From: Flavobacteriaceae bacterium LYZ1037 | GTDB lineage: Bacteria > Bacteroidota > Bacteroidia > Flavobacteriales > Flavobacteriaceae | NCBI GenBank assembly: GCA_003144015.1 | Contig: QFWS01000001.1 | Span: 372,001 to 436,000, forward strand | Reading direction: 5' to 3' | DNA length: 64,000 nt | In this document: piece after piece, positions 1 through 7,207 of the stretch | Layout: each line of letters opens with the position of its first letter | Position numbering within the stretch: the first letter of the stretch is position 1 | Notes under the pieces: generated by a model | Database searches by the model: none | Told to the model about the DNA's origin: nothing | Seen by the model: only the letters and a program-made list of their open reading frames with translations | Made by a program: the position numbers and the translations under genes

Positions 1-53
1 ATCTCGTATTCGCTGGAGAAACCTCCCATGATAATGGCAATATTTTTTTTCAT
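1..53 (-). CDS. ddl: D-alanine--D-alanine ligase, N-terminal fragment (cut by window edge)
   Basis: Only the first 17 codons are in the window. They read MKKNIAIIMGGFSSEYE, which matches the beginning of the ATP-grasp ligase that makes D-Ala-D-Ala for peptidoglycan. The GG(F/Y)SSE loop is the usual N-terminal substrate motif. The gene diverges from the PASTA-protein gene and rluD, a neighbourhood commonly seen for ddl in Bacteroidota. The catalytic part lies outside the window, so the call rests on the N-terminus and context. Confidence 0.8.
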   Translation of the reverse strand, partial: MKKNIAIIMGGFSSEYE

Positions 54-131
54 ATAAATAAGAAACGATGGAAAAAACCGTTAAGCTAAAATATCACATT
101 AAAAGCAAAAGAAAAAACAGTTCTGTTTTTA

Positions 132-139
132 TATCTTTG
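132..139 (+). promoter_or_regulatory. TAnnTTTG -7 box for the PASTA-protein/rluD unit
   Basis: TATCTTTG fits the Bacteroidota sigma-A -7 consensus and lies 18 bases before the ATG at 158. No TTG is seen at the expected -33 spacing. Confidence 0.55.
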
Positions 140-157
140 TTGCACAAATAAATTTAA

Positions 158-721
158 ATGAGCTTCTTAAACTTTATAAAAAGTAAAACGTTTTTAAAAC
201 AAATAGTATTGGCTGTTGTAGCTATATTCGTGTTGAGTTTTATCATGCTAAAATGGTTAAAAATAACGACCAATCATGGTGAGTTTGAAACGGTTCCAGA
301 GTTAAAAGGGAAATCAATTCAAGTAGCAGATATAGAATTGAAAGAAAATCGTTTAGTTATGGAAATATTAGATTCGTCTAATTACAATCCGGAATACCCA
401 AAGTTTTCTGTGATTGAACAAGATCCAATTGCAGGCGAGAAAGTAAAAGAAAATCGCAAAATTTATTTAACTCTTAATCCTTCTGGTTATAGAAAAGTCT
501 TGGTTCCAGATTTAAAAGAACGTACGTTTAGACAAGCAAAACCAACCTTGGAAGCTTTAGGGTTTAAAATAGGGAAACTGACGTATATAGATAATATTGC
601 AAAAGATATGGTCTTAGATATGAGTTTTAATGGAGAGAAAATTAAACCAGGAGATATGCTCCCAAAAACTTCTAAAATCGATTTGATTTTAGGTAATGGC
701 ACCAGACCAACTTCTGAATAG
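158..721 (+). CDS. Membrane-anchored PASTA domain protein
   Basis: This 187-residue protein has a short cytoplasmic N-terminus and one membrane segment at about residues 12-34. Two PASTA-like repeats follow, at about 43-110 and 112-183, each beginning with a VP(E/D)LK motif. PASTA domains bind peptidoglycan or muropeptides in penicillin-binding proteins and Ser/Thr kinases. Here there is no kinase or transpeptidase domain, so the protein is probably a periplasm-facing cell-wall binding factor. It sits between divergent ddl and rluD, and rluD starts 2 bases after its stop, so the two are probably cotranscribed. The exact role is not known. Confidence 0.85.
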   Translation: MSFLNFIKSKTFLKQIVLAVVAIFVLSFIMLKWLKITTNHGEFETVPELKGKSIQVADIELKENRLVMEILDSSNYNPEYPKFSVIEQDPIAGEKVKENRKIYLTLNPSGYRKVLVPDLKERTFRQAKPTLEALGFKIGKLTYIDNIAKDMVLDMSFNGEKIKPGDMLPKTSKIDLILGNGTRPTSE

Positions 722-723
722 AT

Positions 724-1761
724 ATGACAGATTATACACCAGAGCAGGAAGATGATGACGAATTATACGAACATTACAACTTCACTGCTGTAAAAGGTCA
801 GCAACCTCTAAGAATAGATAAATATTTAATGAATTTTATTGAAAACGCAACGCGTAATAAAATTCAAGCTGCTGCAAAAAGTGGTAATATTTATGTAAAC
901 GATGAGCCTGTTAAATCTAATTACAAAGTAAAACCTTTTGATGTAATTCGTGTGCTTTTCGAGCATCCACCTTACGAAAATTTACTAACACCAGAGAACA
1001 TTCCATTAAATATTGTTTATGAAGACGACGACCTGTTGGTTGTTAATAAAGAAGCAGGCATGGTTGTGCATCCAGGACATGGCAACTACTCTGGAACCTT
1101 AATTAATGCCTTGATTTATCATTTTGATAATCTGCCTAACAATTCTAGTAATCGTCCAGGATTGGTACATAGAATAGATAAAGATACCAGTGGACTTTTA
1201 GTGGTTGCTAAAAACGAAGAGGCCATGGCACATCTGTCTAAACAGTTTTTCGATAAAACCAGTGAACGCGAATATATAGCTATTGTTTGGGGAAATATGG
1301 AAGAGGAAGAAGGAACCATTGAAGGCAATATTGGACGCCATCCAAAAAATAGATTGCAAAACACAGTCTTTTTTGGGGATGATGAAGATAAAGGAAAGCC
1401 TGCAGTAACACATTATAAAGTGTTGGAACGCTTAGGTTATGTTACTTTGGTTTCTTGTAAATTAGAAACGGGACGTACACACCAAATACGTGTACATATG
1501 AAACACATTGGACATACTTTGTTTAATGATGAACGTTATGGAGGTGAACGCATTTTAAAAGGTACCACCTTTACCAAATACAAGCAGTTTGTAGATAATT
1601 GTTTTAAAGTCTTACCAAGACAAGCCTTACACGCAAAAACTCTAGGGTTTGTACACCCAAAAACTAAAAAGTTTATGAGTTTCGATTCCGAAATCCCTGA
1701 AGATATGCAGTTGTGTATTGAAAAATGGCAACATTATGTGAAGCATCAGGAGGTGAAATAA
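724..1761 (+). CDS. rluD: Ribosomal large subunit pseudouridine synthase, RluD family
   Basis: The 345-residue protein has an S4 RNA-binding domain at about residues 27-90, followed by the RluA/RluD catalytic domain. The signature HRIDKDTSG is at residues 149-157, with Asp152 the expected catalytic aspartate. A GRTHQIRVHMKHIGH motif follows, typical of this family. RluD-type enzymes isomerise uridines in helix 69 of 23S rRNA. The start lies 2 bases after the PASTA gene stop, which suggests translational coupling. The N-terminus carries an acidic extension of about 20 residues before the S4 domain. The specificity (RluD rather than RluC) is inferred from the S4 domain and the context. Confidence 0.92.
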   Translation: MTDYTPEQEDDDELYEHYNFTAVKGQQPLRIDKYLMNFIENATRNKIQAAAKSGNIYVNDEPVKSNYKVKPFDVIRVLFEHPPYENLLTPENIPLNIVYEDDDLLVVNKEAGMVVHPGHGNYSGTLINALIYHFDNLPNNSSNRPGLVHRIDKDTSGLLVVAKNEEAMAHLSKQFFDKTSEREYIAIVWGNMEEEEGTIEGNIGRHPKNRLQNTVFFGDDEDKGKPAVTHYKVLERLGYVTLVSCKLETGRTHQIRVHMKHIGHTLFNDERYGGERILKGTTFTKYKQFVDNCFKVLPRQALHAKTLGFVHPKTKKFMSFDSEIPEDMQLCIEKWQHYVKHQEVK

Positions 1762-1830
1762 TCAGTCTTGAGATAAAGTCTTTTAACTTTGCTATAACAG
1801 TTTCGGTTCGTTAGTTTATGGATTTATATG

Positions 1831-1838
1831 TAACTTTG
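1831..1838 (+). promoter_or_regulatory. TAnnTTTG -7 box for yaaA
   Basis: TAACTTTG matches the -7 consensus and lies 20 bases before the yaaA ATG at 1859. No clear -33 TTG was found. Confidence 0.5.
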
Positions 1839-1858
1839 AATAGTAAATTTAAAGACCT

Positions 1859-2617
1859 ATGAAGCTAGTATTATCACCAGCAAAATCACTCGATTTTGAA
1901 AGCCAATTACCAACAACAAAAACCTCAGAATCTCAGTTTCTTTCAGATTCAGAGCGAATTAATAAATTACTAAAAAAGAAATCGGCCAGGAGTTTATCTA
2001 AACTCATGAGTATTTCAAAAGATTTATCAGAATTAAACTATCAAAGAAATCAAGACTGGCAATTGCCCTTCACAAAAGACAATGCCAGACCAGCAGTGTA
2101 TGCTTTTAATGGCGATGTTTATAGAGGCTTGGATGTGTATACCTTAGATGTTAAGAAACTGGATAAATTGCAAAATACTGTTAGAATTCTTTCAGGTTTA
2201 TATGGTGTTTTAAAACCTTTGGACTTAATTCAGGCTTATAGATTGGAAATGGGAACGAAACTTCCTATTGGAAAAAATAAAAATCTGTATGAATTCTGGA
2301 AAAAGAAAGTTACAAAAGCTTTAAACGAAGAGTTGGAAGACAACGAACTCTTTTTAAATCTAGCCAGCAACGAGTATTTTAAAGCCATTGACACAAAAAC
2401 CTTAAAAGTACCAGTTATAGACATCGATTTTAAGGAACTTAAAAATGGCGACTACAAAACCATTGGTATTTTTGCAAAATTAGCAAGAGGCTTGATGGCA
2501 CGTTTTATTATTGACACCAATGCCAAAACCATAGAAGATATTAAGGGCTTTAATTTAGAAAATTATAGATTTCATGAGCAACTCTCCAAAGAAAACCGTC
2601 TGGTCTTTACAAGATAA
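1859..2617 (+). CDS. yaaA: Peroxide stress protein YaaA family (DUF328/UPF0246)
   Basis: The 252-residue protein begins MKLVLSPAKSLDF, the hallmark YaaA start, and contains the conserved NYQRNQ, AFNGDVYRGLD and NLASNEYFKAI blocks. Family length is about 250-260, so it is complete. In Escherichia coli YaaA lowers free intracellular iron during hydrogen peroxide stress and binds DNA; the same role is assumed here. The 3' end overlaps the next ORF by 44 bases in another frame. Confidence 0.93.
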   Translation: MKLVLSPAKSLDFESQLPTTKTSESQFLSDSERINKLLKKKSARSLSKLMSISKDLSELNYQRNQDWQLPFTKDNARPAVYAFNGDVYRGLDVYTLDVKKLDKLQNTVRILSGLYGVLKPLDLIQAYRLEMGTKLPIGKNKNLYEFWKKKVTKALNEELEDNELFLNLASNEYFKAIDTKTLKVPVIDIDFKELKNGDYKTIGIFAKLARGLMARFIIDTNAKTIEDIKGFNLENYRFHEQLSKENRLVFTR

Positions 2618-2912
2618 CAAACGCACCGAAGATCAACGAAACGCTTTTAAACCAACAGGTATAAAGCCTAGAAATAAAACGCTTCAATATATTTTGGTTT
2701 CGATTTTATTAATGTTTGTGTTGAGCTTTTTATTAATTCAAATCTATGAAGACACTTTAGAAGTCTGTATTACAGATACGTTTTGCATCAATTCTATCGA
2801 TGACGTATTACTTTATACCTTATATGTTTTTGCAAATATTTTTTTAGTTGTTTTATCTATAGTAGGTGCTTATGCTTTTGGTAGAAAACTAGCTAGATAT
2901 TTTAAGATTTAG
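2574..2912 (+). CDS. Small membrane protein of unknown function
   Basis: The predicted 112-residue protein has a polar N-terminus and two hydrophobic helices at about residues 38-60 and 83-105. A short loop between them contains two cysteines. No family is recognised. The only ATG ahead of the first helix lies inside the last 44 bases of yaaA; the next in-frame ATG (about residue 47) would destroy helix 1. The long overlap is therefore likely real and would couple the two genes. Its 3' end overlaps the convergent THX gene by 11 bases. Confidence 0.65.
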   Translation: MSNSPKKTVWSLQDNKRTEDQRNAFKPTGIKPRNKTLQYILVSILLMFVLSFLLIQIYEDTLEVCITDTFCINSIDDVLLYTLYVFANIFLVVLSIVGAYAFGRKLARYFKI

Positions 2913-3039
2913 GGTTTGCTTTTTTATTCACATTTAATTGATCCTCTAATCGAGGGCGTTTTTTAATTCGTGGTCTTCTAACACCAAAAGTACCACGATG
3001 TATTTTGCCTCGTCTAGTTTTTTTATCTCCTTTTCCCAT
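2902..3039 (-). CDS. 30S ribosomal protein THX (bTHX)
   Basis: The 45-residue product starts [19 protein letters not shown] and is strongly basic, the typical form of the small THX protein that binds the head of the 30S subunit. A longer reading frame runs 24 codons further upstream, but those residues are hydrophobic and unlike the family, so the ATG at 3039 is chosen. The C-terminal tail (about residues 25-45) is longer than in the minimal Thermus protein. The gene is convergent with the small membrane protein gene, and the two stop-proximal ends overlap by 11 bases. Confidence 0.88.
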   Translation of the reverse strand: MGKGDKKTRRGKIHRGTFGVRRPRIKKRPRLEDQLNVNKKANPKS

Positions 3040-3103
3040 TCTTTTATGTATTTTGTAAGTTATACATAAGATACAAAAAATAAGCTTATAAATCAAGAGT
3101 TTC

Positions 3104-3784
3104 ATGTTCAAACATCAACACCCATACAAGCCATTTATTCCGGAATACGCTACCAAATTAATAGTTGGTACGTTACCACCTCCAAGGTTTACCATTGGAG
3201 ATTTAAAACCTGCAGATGTCGATTTTTGTTATGGAAGTAGTGATGGGCAATTATGGAAAATTTTAGATGCTTTATTTCAATTAAATTTGAAATATGAAAC
3301 AACAAAATCAGCTATACAACAACGCAAACAATTTTTAATAGATAGAGGCATTGGTGTTTGCGATATTGTTGAATCTGCCGAACGAGTTAAAATGGATGCA
3401 TCTGATTTAGGCATGCAAAACATTAAGCTAAGAGATTTAATAAGCTATTTAAAACAATACCCAAAAGTAGATACGTTATTATTTACAGGAGGGAACAGTA
3501 AAAATGGTCCTGAATATTTTTTTAGAAAACATTTAAAAGAGTATAATCTGAAACTGGAATTGGTTTCCAATGAAGTGCCTAGAATTCATCAGTTTGTCAT
3601 TCCGAGCGAAGCGTGGGAATCTGTTTCAAAGAAACGCATCATTAAAACAGTCTCTTTAACAGCACCATCAGGAGCAGCAAACAGAGCTGTAGGAAGCATG
3701 CCATTGTACAAACAACTCAAACAAAAAAAACCAGAGTTTAATACTCTGGATTTTAGAATCATGCAATATCGTGAGTTTTTTTAA
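3104..3784 (+). CDS. Uracil-DNA glycosylase superfamily protein
   Basis: The 226-residue protein has family-like blocks: VGTLPPPRF near residue 22, [14 protein letters not shown] near 42-55, [16 protein letters not shown] near 126-141 and [14 protein letters not shown] near 184-198. These fit the uracil-DNA glycosylase fold used in base excision repair, in a branch common in Bacteroidota. Residues about 165-178 ([10 protein letters not shown] and following) look like an in-frame insertion of an intergenic palindromic repeat. The last 20 codons overlap a terminator-like hairpin and a 63-bp direct repeat whose second copy lies at 5196-5258. Substrate specificity cannot be read from the sequence. 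Confidence 0.75.
   Translation: MFKHQHPYKPFIPEYATKLIVGTLPPPRFTIGDLKPADVDFCYGSSDGQLWKILDALFQLNLKYETTKSAIQQRKQFLIDRGIGVCDIVESAERVKMDASDLGMQNIKLRDLISYLKQYPKVDTLLFTGGNSKNGPEYFFRKHLKEYNLKLELVSNEVPRIHQFVIPSEAWESVSKKRIIKTVSLTAPSGAANRAVGSMPLYKQLKQKKPEFNTLDFRIMQYREFF
3596..3635. repeat. Palindromic interspersed repeat fragment inside the udg-like gene
   Basis: GTCATTCCGAGCGAAGCG followed by TGGGAATCTG has short inverted arms (ATTCC/GGAAT, GC-GAA-GC) and is more GC-rich than its surroundings. It is followed by GTTTC-AAA-GAAAC. I recognise it from memory as resembling dispersed 'CATTCCGAGCGAAGCG' type repeats found between genes in many flavobacteria. Here it is read in frame. No second copy was noticed in this window. 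Confidence 0.55.
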
Positions 3785-3785
3785 T
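3723..3785. repeat. 63-bp direct repeat, copy 1 (3' end of the udg-like gene)
   Basis: This segment matches 5196-5258 with one mismatch (A at 3750, T at 5223). It covers the last coding part and stop of the udg-like gene and, on the other strand, the stop codon of the secreted-protein gene. It contains CCAGAG-N7-CTCTGG preceded by eight A, which reads as a terminator on the minus strand. Confidence 0.95.
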
Positions 3786-4320
3786 TGTCTATTCGGATAA
3801 GTTCCATGCCTAAAAACTGTATCCAAGTTTCACCATCTCTGCTAAATTCGCCAACTTCAATCCAAGTGTTTTCTGTACTATAATCACTGGTAAACCTAGC
3901 AGTGCCTTGGTTTGGAATTGTCATTTCCCATCTTATAACTTTATCTTCAATTAATTCAATTTCAGATATAGAAATTTTATTGTCTTTATAAGCTCTTAAA
4001 GTTAATTTTTTAGTGTCAGGATCTAAATACATAATTCCAAATGCATCATGTACGATAACAGTTTCATTGGTTTCTGGATTTATCTTTGTGCCTAAACCTT
4101 CAGCAACCATAATATTACAATTTGTTTTGCAATATATATGTTCTGAAATATTAGACTCAACTTTACCATCACGTGTCATAGACCAAGCATTTCCTTCCCA
4201 TTTGCCTAACATAAATTGAAGTGGTTCCATAACATTTGTATCTGATACTTCAAAATCTTGTGAATAAACAGAATAGGAAATTGATAAAGTAATAATAATG
4301 TAGCTTATAAGAGTTTTCAT
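3781..4320 (-). CDS. Secreted lipocalin-like/DUF1579-like protein
   Basis: The 179-residue protein has a Sec signal peptide (about residues 1-20, ending VYSQ). The alternating beta-strand body has a FMLGKWEGNAW motif near residue 37, as in DUF1579-type and other lipocalin-like barrels. Two cysteines sit near residues 64-68 (CKTNC). No catalytic residues are recognised. It lies 65 bases downstream of the AraC-type regulator on the same strand, and together they form the cassette bounded by the 63-bp repeats. Its stop overlaps the convergent udg stop by 4 bases. The function is unknown; a small-molecule binding role is possible. Confidence 0.6.
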   Translation of the reverse strand: MKTLISYIIITLSISYSVYSQDFEVSDTNVMEPLQFMLGKWEGNAWSMTRDGKVESNISEHIYCKTNCNIMVAEGLGTKINPETNETVIVHDAFGIMYLDPDTKKLTLRAYKDNKISISEIELIEDKVIRWEMTIPNQGTARFTSDYSTENTWIEVGEFSRDGETWIQFLGMELIRIDN

Positions 4321-4385
4321 AATTTATAATTTAATATTTAAAATTACAGAAAAATAGCTATGAAGTCTTGTAAAAAAACGTCAAT

Positions 4386-5141
4386 TTAATGGAATGCCAT
4401 TTCAACAGATAATAGATATGATTGAAAATCATTGTGAGAACGATTCATGATTTTTTTAAATTCATTTATAAAATGAGATTGATCATAATAACCATTGTCT
4501 AAAATTGCATCCATCTGATTTTTCCTTTCTAGAATAATAGATTTCCATGTGTTTCTTTGTCTTTCAATCTTGGAATATTGTTTCATGGTAACTCCTGTGA
4601 CCTCTTTGAATTTTTTTTGAATGACTCGAGTAGAAATTGGTATTTGGATGATTACCTCTGAAATGGGTTTCCCTAAACTTAACTCTAAGCAAATAAACTT
4701 CACGAGATTATTTTTTTCTATTTCTACAGTATTTAAAATTTTTATTAATTGTTTATCTATTAACTTAAAGTTGTCAAACCCTACTTTAATAGAAATGTCT
4801 TTAAAATGATTTTGAACTGATGTACTTGTATCTATAGTTTTGTTAAGAATATTAGTTTTGTTGTTTATTAAAGATTTTATAATAATCCAAGGGTGAAATC
4901 TAACACCAAGAAAAATTGAATTTGGGAATATTGATTGCGTGTATTTTATATTATGTGGTCCCATTAATCTAACACCATTAAAATATGGTTGATTAATAAG
5001 TACTAAAGAAACTGTGCTTTCTGGTAAGGTTTCATGATTCAATGGAAATTTTAAATCTGGGAAATCTAAAACCTCGAATTTCCAATAATTTTGAATAATT
5101 TCTTTTAAAATACTGTCAGGTGGGTGTTCTATATATTTCAT
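4386..5141 (-). CDS. AraC-family transcriptional regulator
   Basis: The 251-residue protein has an N-terminal sensor region that starts with a PPDSILKEIIQNYWKFEV-like block, as in DUF6597-type regulators. The C-terminal AraC helix-turn-helix domain (about residues 150-245) has a GYYDQSHFINEFKKIMN second-helix signature. The gene is first in a two-gene minus-strand unit with the secreted lipocalin-like protein, so it probably controls that gene and itself. A perfect 19-bp palindrome lies 10 bases upstream of its ATG. It has no other neighbour that would reveal the signal. Confidence 0.85.
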   Translation of the reverse strand: MKYIEHPPDSILKEIIQNYWKFEVLDFPDLKFPLNHETLPESTVSLVLINQPYFNGVRLMGPHNIKYTQSIFPNSIFLGVRFHPWIIIKSLINNKTNILNKTIDTSTSVQNHFKDISIKVGFDNFKLIDKQLIKILNTVEIEKNNLVKFICLELSLGKPISEVIIQIPISTRVIQKKFKEVTGVTMKQYSKIERQRNTWKSIILERKNQMDAILDNGYYDQSHFINEFKKIMNRSHNDFQSYLLSVEMAFH

Positions 5142-5146
5142 TAAAT

Positions 5147-5170
5147 TAAAGTTACAATATAATATTGTAA
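5147..5170 (-). promoter_or_regulatory. Perfect palindrome overlapping a -7-like box, candidate operator
   Basis: TTACAATATAATATTGTAA (5152-5170) is a perfect 19-bp palindrome. On the minus strand TAACTTTA (5147-5154), one base off TAnnTTTG, overlaps its downstream arm. The site is immediately ahead of the AraC-type gene start at 5141 and could be an autoregulatory operator. No binding evidence is available. Confidence 0.45.
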
Positions 5171-5194
5171 TATTTCAATTTCAATAAACAGTTC

Positions 5195-5227
5195 AAAAAA
5201 AAACCAGAGTTTAATACTCTGGTTTTT
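5195..5227 (-). terminator. Intrinsic terminator of the S15-family peptidase gene
   Basis: The stem CCAGAG/CTCTGG extends with A/T pairs to 11 bp and has a 7-base loop. It is followed on the minus strand by a run of nine T, 27 bases past the peptidase stop. It lies inside copy 2 of the 63-bp repeat. Confidence 0.8.
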
Positions 5228-5258
5228 AGAATCATGCAATATCGTGAGTTTTTTTAAT
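5196..5258. repeat. 63-bp direct repeat, copy 2 (duplicated udg 3' end)
   Basis: This copy still encodes the last residues of the udg-like protein in frame ([15 protein letters not shown] then TAA), but with no upstream gene attached. It overlaps the stop of the S15-family peptidase gene by the same offset that copy 1 overlaps the secreted-protein gene. Confidence 0.95.
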
Positions 5259-7089
5259 GTGCTTTTAAAGCAATTTCTAATGCTTTTTCACCTCCAACAA
5301 CTGGTAAGCTAAGAGTCGTATTCTCCAAATCTAATGTTAGTTCTGTTCCTGGATTTGGCAATATGGTGTATTGATTGTCACTAGAAAAAATCATTAAACC
5401 TATTTGTTGTCCTTTAGGGATTATTTGATCATCTGGTTGTAAATCGAAAGTCATGCTATAGAATTTTCCTGGTTCTAAAGGTTCGCTTTCAGTGAGCGAT
5501 TTATAATTTTGAAGATCTGCCCAACCTCGAGTAATAATATTATCAGTAATCTTAGCGTTTTTATCTCCATTCCATGGTAGAGATACCAACCAAACCGAAA
5601 GGTTTGCAGCCGGTTTACTACTTGCAATGTTAACAGTTATTTTAGCTGTTCCAGATAGGTGAATATCTTTTGAAAGTGTTGATGTGACATATAATAAACG
5701 GTTGTTAGAACTTTCTGCTTGCGCTAAATCGATACCTGAAAAATTATAATCGTCAACTAGCGTTTCTTTGTCTTGTTTTTTAGATTTTCCGATTGCTAAT
5801 TTTCCAGTTTTTAAGCCTTCAGAATGAGGATGTAAGCTCACTAAAGAAGCTTCTGGATTTGGATAATCTTTATAGGCTGTTGGATTTTCAGGAGCATCAT
5901 TTTCTCTAACGATCCAGGCTTTTGCATCGTTTTCAACACCATTATCAATGCCAAATAAATAATGAGTAAACCAACGGTTCATCATCGTCATTGGTGGAGG
6001 TCCACCATGTCCGTTTTGATGATAATAAATTTGAGATGGAATACCTTGTTTTACTGCTTGTTCGTATATTCTATAACTATGTTCAGGCATCACATTCCAA
6101 TCGTTAAACCCATGAGACATCAATAGAGCAGCTTTCATAGGTTTCATATCGTTTATATAATCACGTCCAGCCCAGAAATCGTTATAATCCCCTGTAATTC
6201 TGTCCATACCATTTTTCATTTCGGTATCTCTTACGACTTCGTTGCTATAAGCTCGTTTCGATTCGTCTCCACTATGGATGAAATCGTATAGCACATCAAT
6301 ATCTTCACCTAAATATCCTCCTGGAGACCTAACCAAACCATTCGATCTGTAATAGTGGTAGTAGGATGTGTTTGGTGCAATTGGAATTATAGCTTCAAGA
6401 CCTTCAACTCCTGTAGTTGCAGCAGCTAGAGGAATAGTTCCGTTATATGAAGTGCCTGTCATACCAACCTTTCCGGTAGACCAATAAGCTTTTACTTCTT
6501 CATTACCATCTCTTTCTGTATACCCTTTAGCACGACCACATAACCAATCGATAACTGCTTTAGGAGCTAAAGATTCGTTATCACCACCTACAGTAGGAGA
6601 GCCGTCTGAAAGTCCAGTTCCTGGAGATGAAGAATGTACAACAATATAGCCTCTAGGCACCCATTTTAAAATATGTGAGTTTGAAATAATTGGTCTTTCT
6701 CCTATACGTTTTACTTCAACATGAGTACGTGCTTTGGCTGCTTCACCTAGTTCATGTTTGACATCCCAAAAAAGGCCATCTTCATTTCTTGCTACTCCAG
6801 CAAAATAAGGGCTAGACACATAAATAACTGGTAATTTTAAGTCTTCAGAATCTGTTTGAGGAGGTCTTGTAACAGACACATGCATTCTATCTGGATTGTT
6901 ATCTCCATCGGTATCAAATTCGGTTTCAACCCATAAATCGTGTCTTATCCAGCTTTCCGGTTTACTAAATTCTGGGACAATCTGAGCTTCGCCATTTTCA
7001 AAAACAGGCACAGCCTTTTCTTGTGAATAGGAAACTGTATAACTGAATAAAAATAGCAGGCATAGTAATAATTTAAAGGATGTTTTCAT
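5254..7089 (-). CDS. Secreted CocE/NonD (peptidase S15, X-Pro dipeptidyl-peptidase) family hydrolase
   Basis: The 611-residue protein has a signal peptide (residues 1-22). The S15 alpha/beta-hydrolase domain contains GTSYNG with the predicted nucleophile Ser214, MSHGFNDWNVM for the acid region, and a QNGHGGPP segment near residue 360 that supplies the likely catalytic histidine. A beta-sandwich C-terminal domain (about 420-600) matches the X-Pro dipeptidyl-peptidase C domain. Such enzymes release Xaa-Pro dipeptides or hydrolyse acyl esters. The gene ends in a strong terminator and stands alone. The exact substrate is not determinable. Confidence 0.88.
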   Translation of the reverse strand: MKTSFKLLLCLLFLFSYTVSYSQEKAVPVFENGEAQIVPEFSKPESWIRHDLWVETEFDTDGDNNPDRMHVSVTRPPQTDSEDLKLPVIYVSSPYFAGVARNEDGLFWDVKHELGEAAKARTHVEVKRIGERPIISNSHILKWVPRGYIVVHSSSPGTGLSDGSPTVGGDNESLAPKAVIDWLCGRAKGYTERDGNEEVKAYWSTGKVGMTGTSYNGTIPLAAATTGVEGLEAIIPIAPNTSYYHYYRSNGLVRSPGGYLGEDIDVLYDFIHSGDESKRAYSNEVVRDTEMKNGMDRITGDYNDFWAGRDYINDMKPMKAALLMSHGFNDWNVMPEHSYRIYEQAVKQGIPSQIYYHQNGHGGPPPMTMMNRWFTHYLFGIDNGVENDAKAWIVRENDAPENPTAYKDYPNPEASLVSLHPHSEGLKTGKLAIGKSKKQDKETLVDDYNFSGIDLAQAESSNNRLLYVTSTLSKDIHLSGTAKITVNIASSKPAANLSVWLVSLPWNGDKNAKITDNIITRGWADLQNYKSLTESEPLEPGKFYSMTFDLQPDDQIIPKGQQIGLMIFSSDNQYTILPNPGTELTLDLENTTLSLPVVGGEKALEIALKAH

Positions 7090-7207
7090 AATTTATAAAT
7101 TCTTAATGTGAATGGTCTTTGATGCTTACTAAGGTCGTTTTTTTATTATTTAAAAACAAGTTAGATAATATGGTACTGTTCCTAAGTTATAAAAAGTACA
7201 TCTAGAG

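Noticed and set aside
2902-3111. Long 69-codon frame around the THX gene
   Set aside because: The first 24 codons are hydrophobic and unlike the family; the ATG at 3039 gives the standard THX N-terminus.
3723-3754. Intrinsic terminator acting on plus-strand udg transcription
   Set aside because: On the plus strand the hairpin is followed by ATTTTAGAATC rather than a T-run, so it probably does not end udg transcripts.
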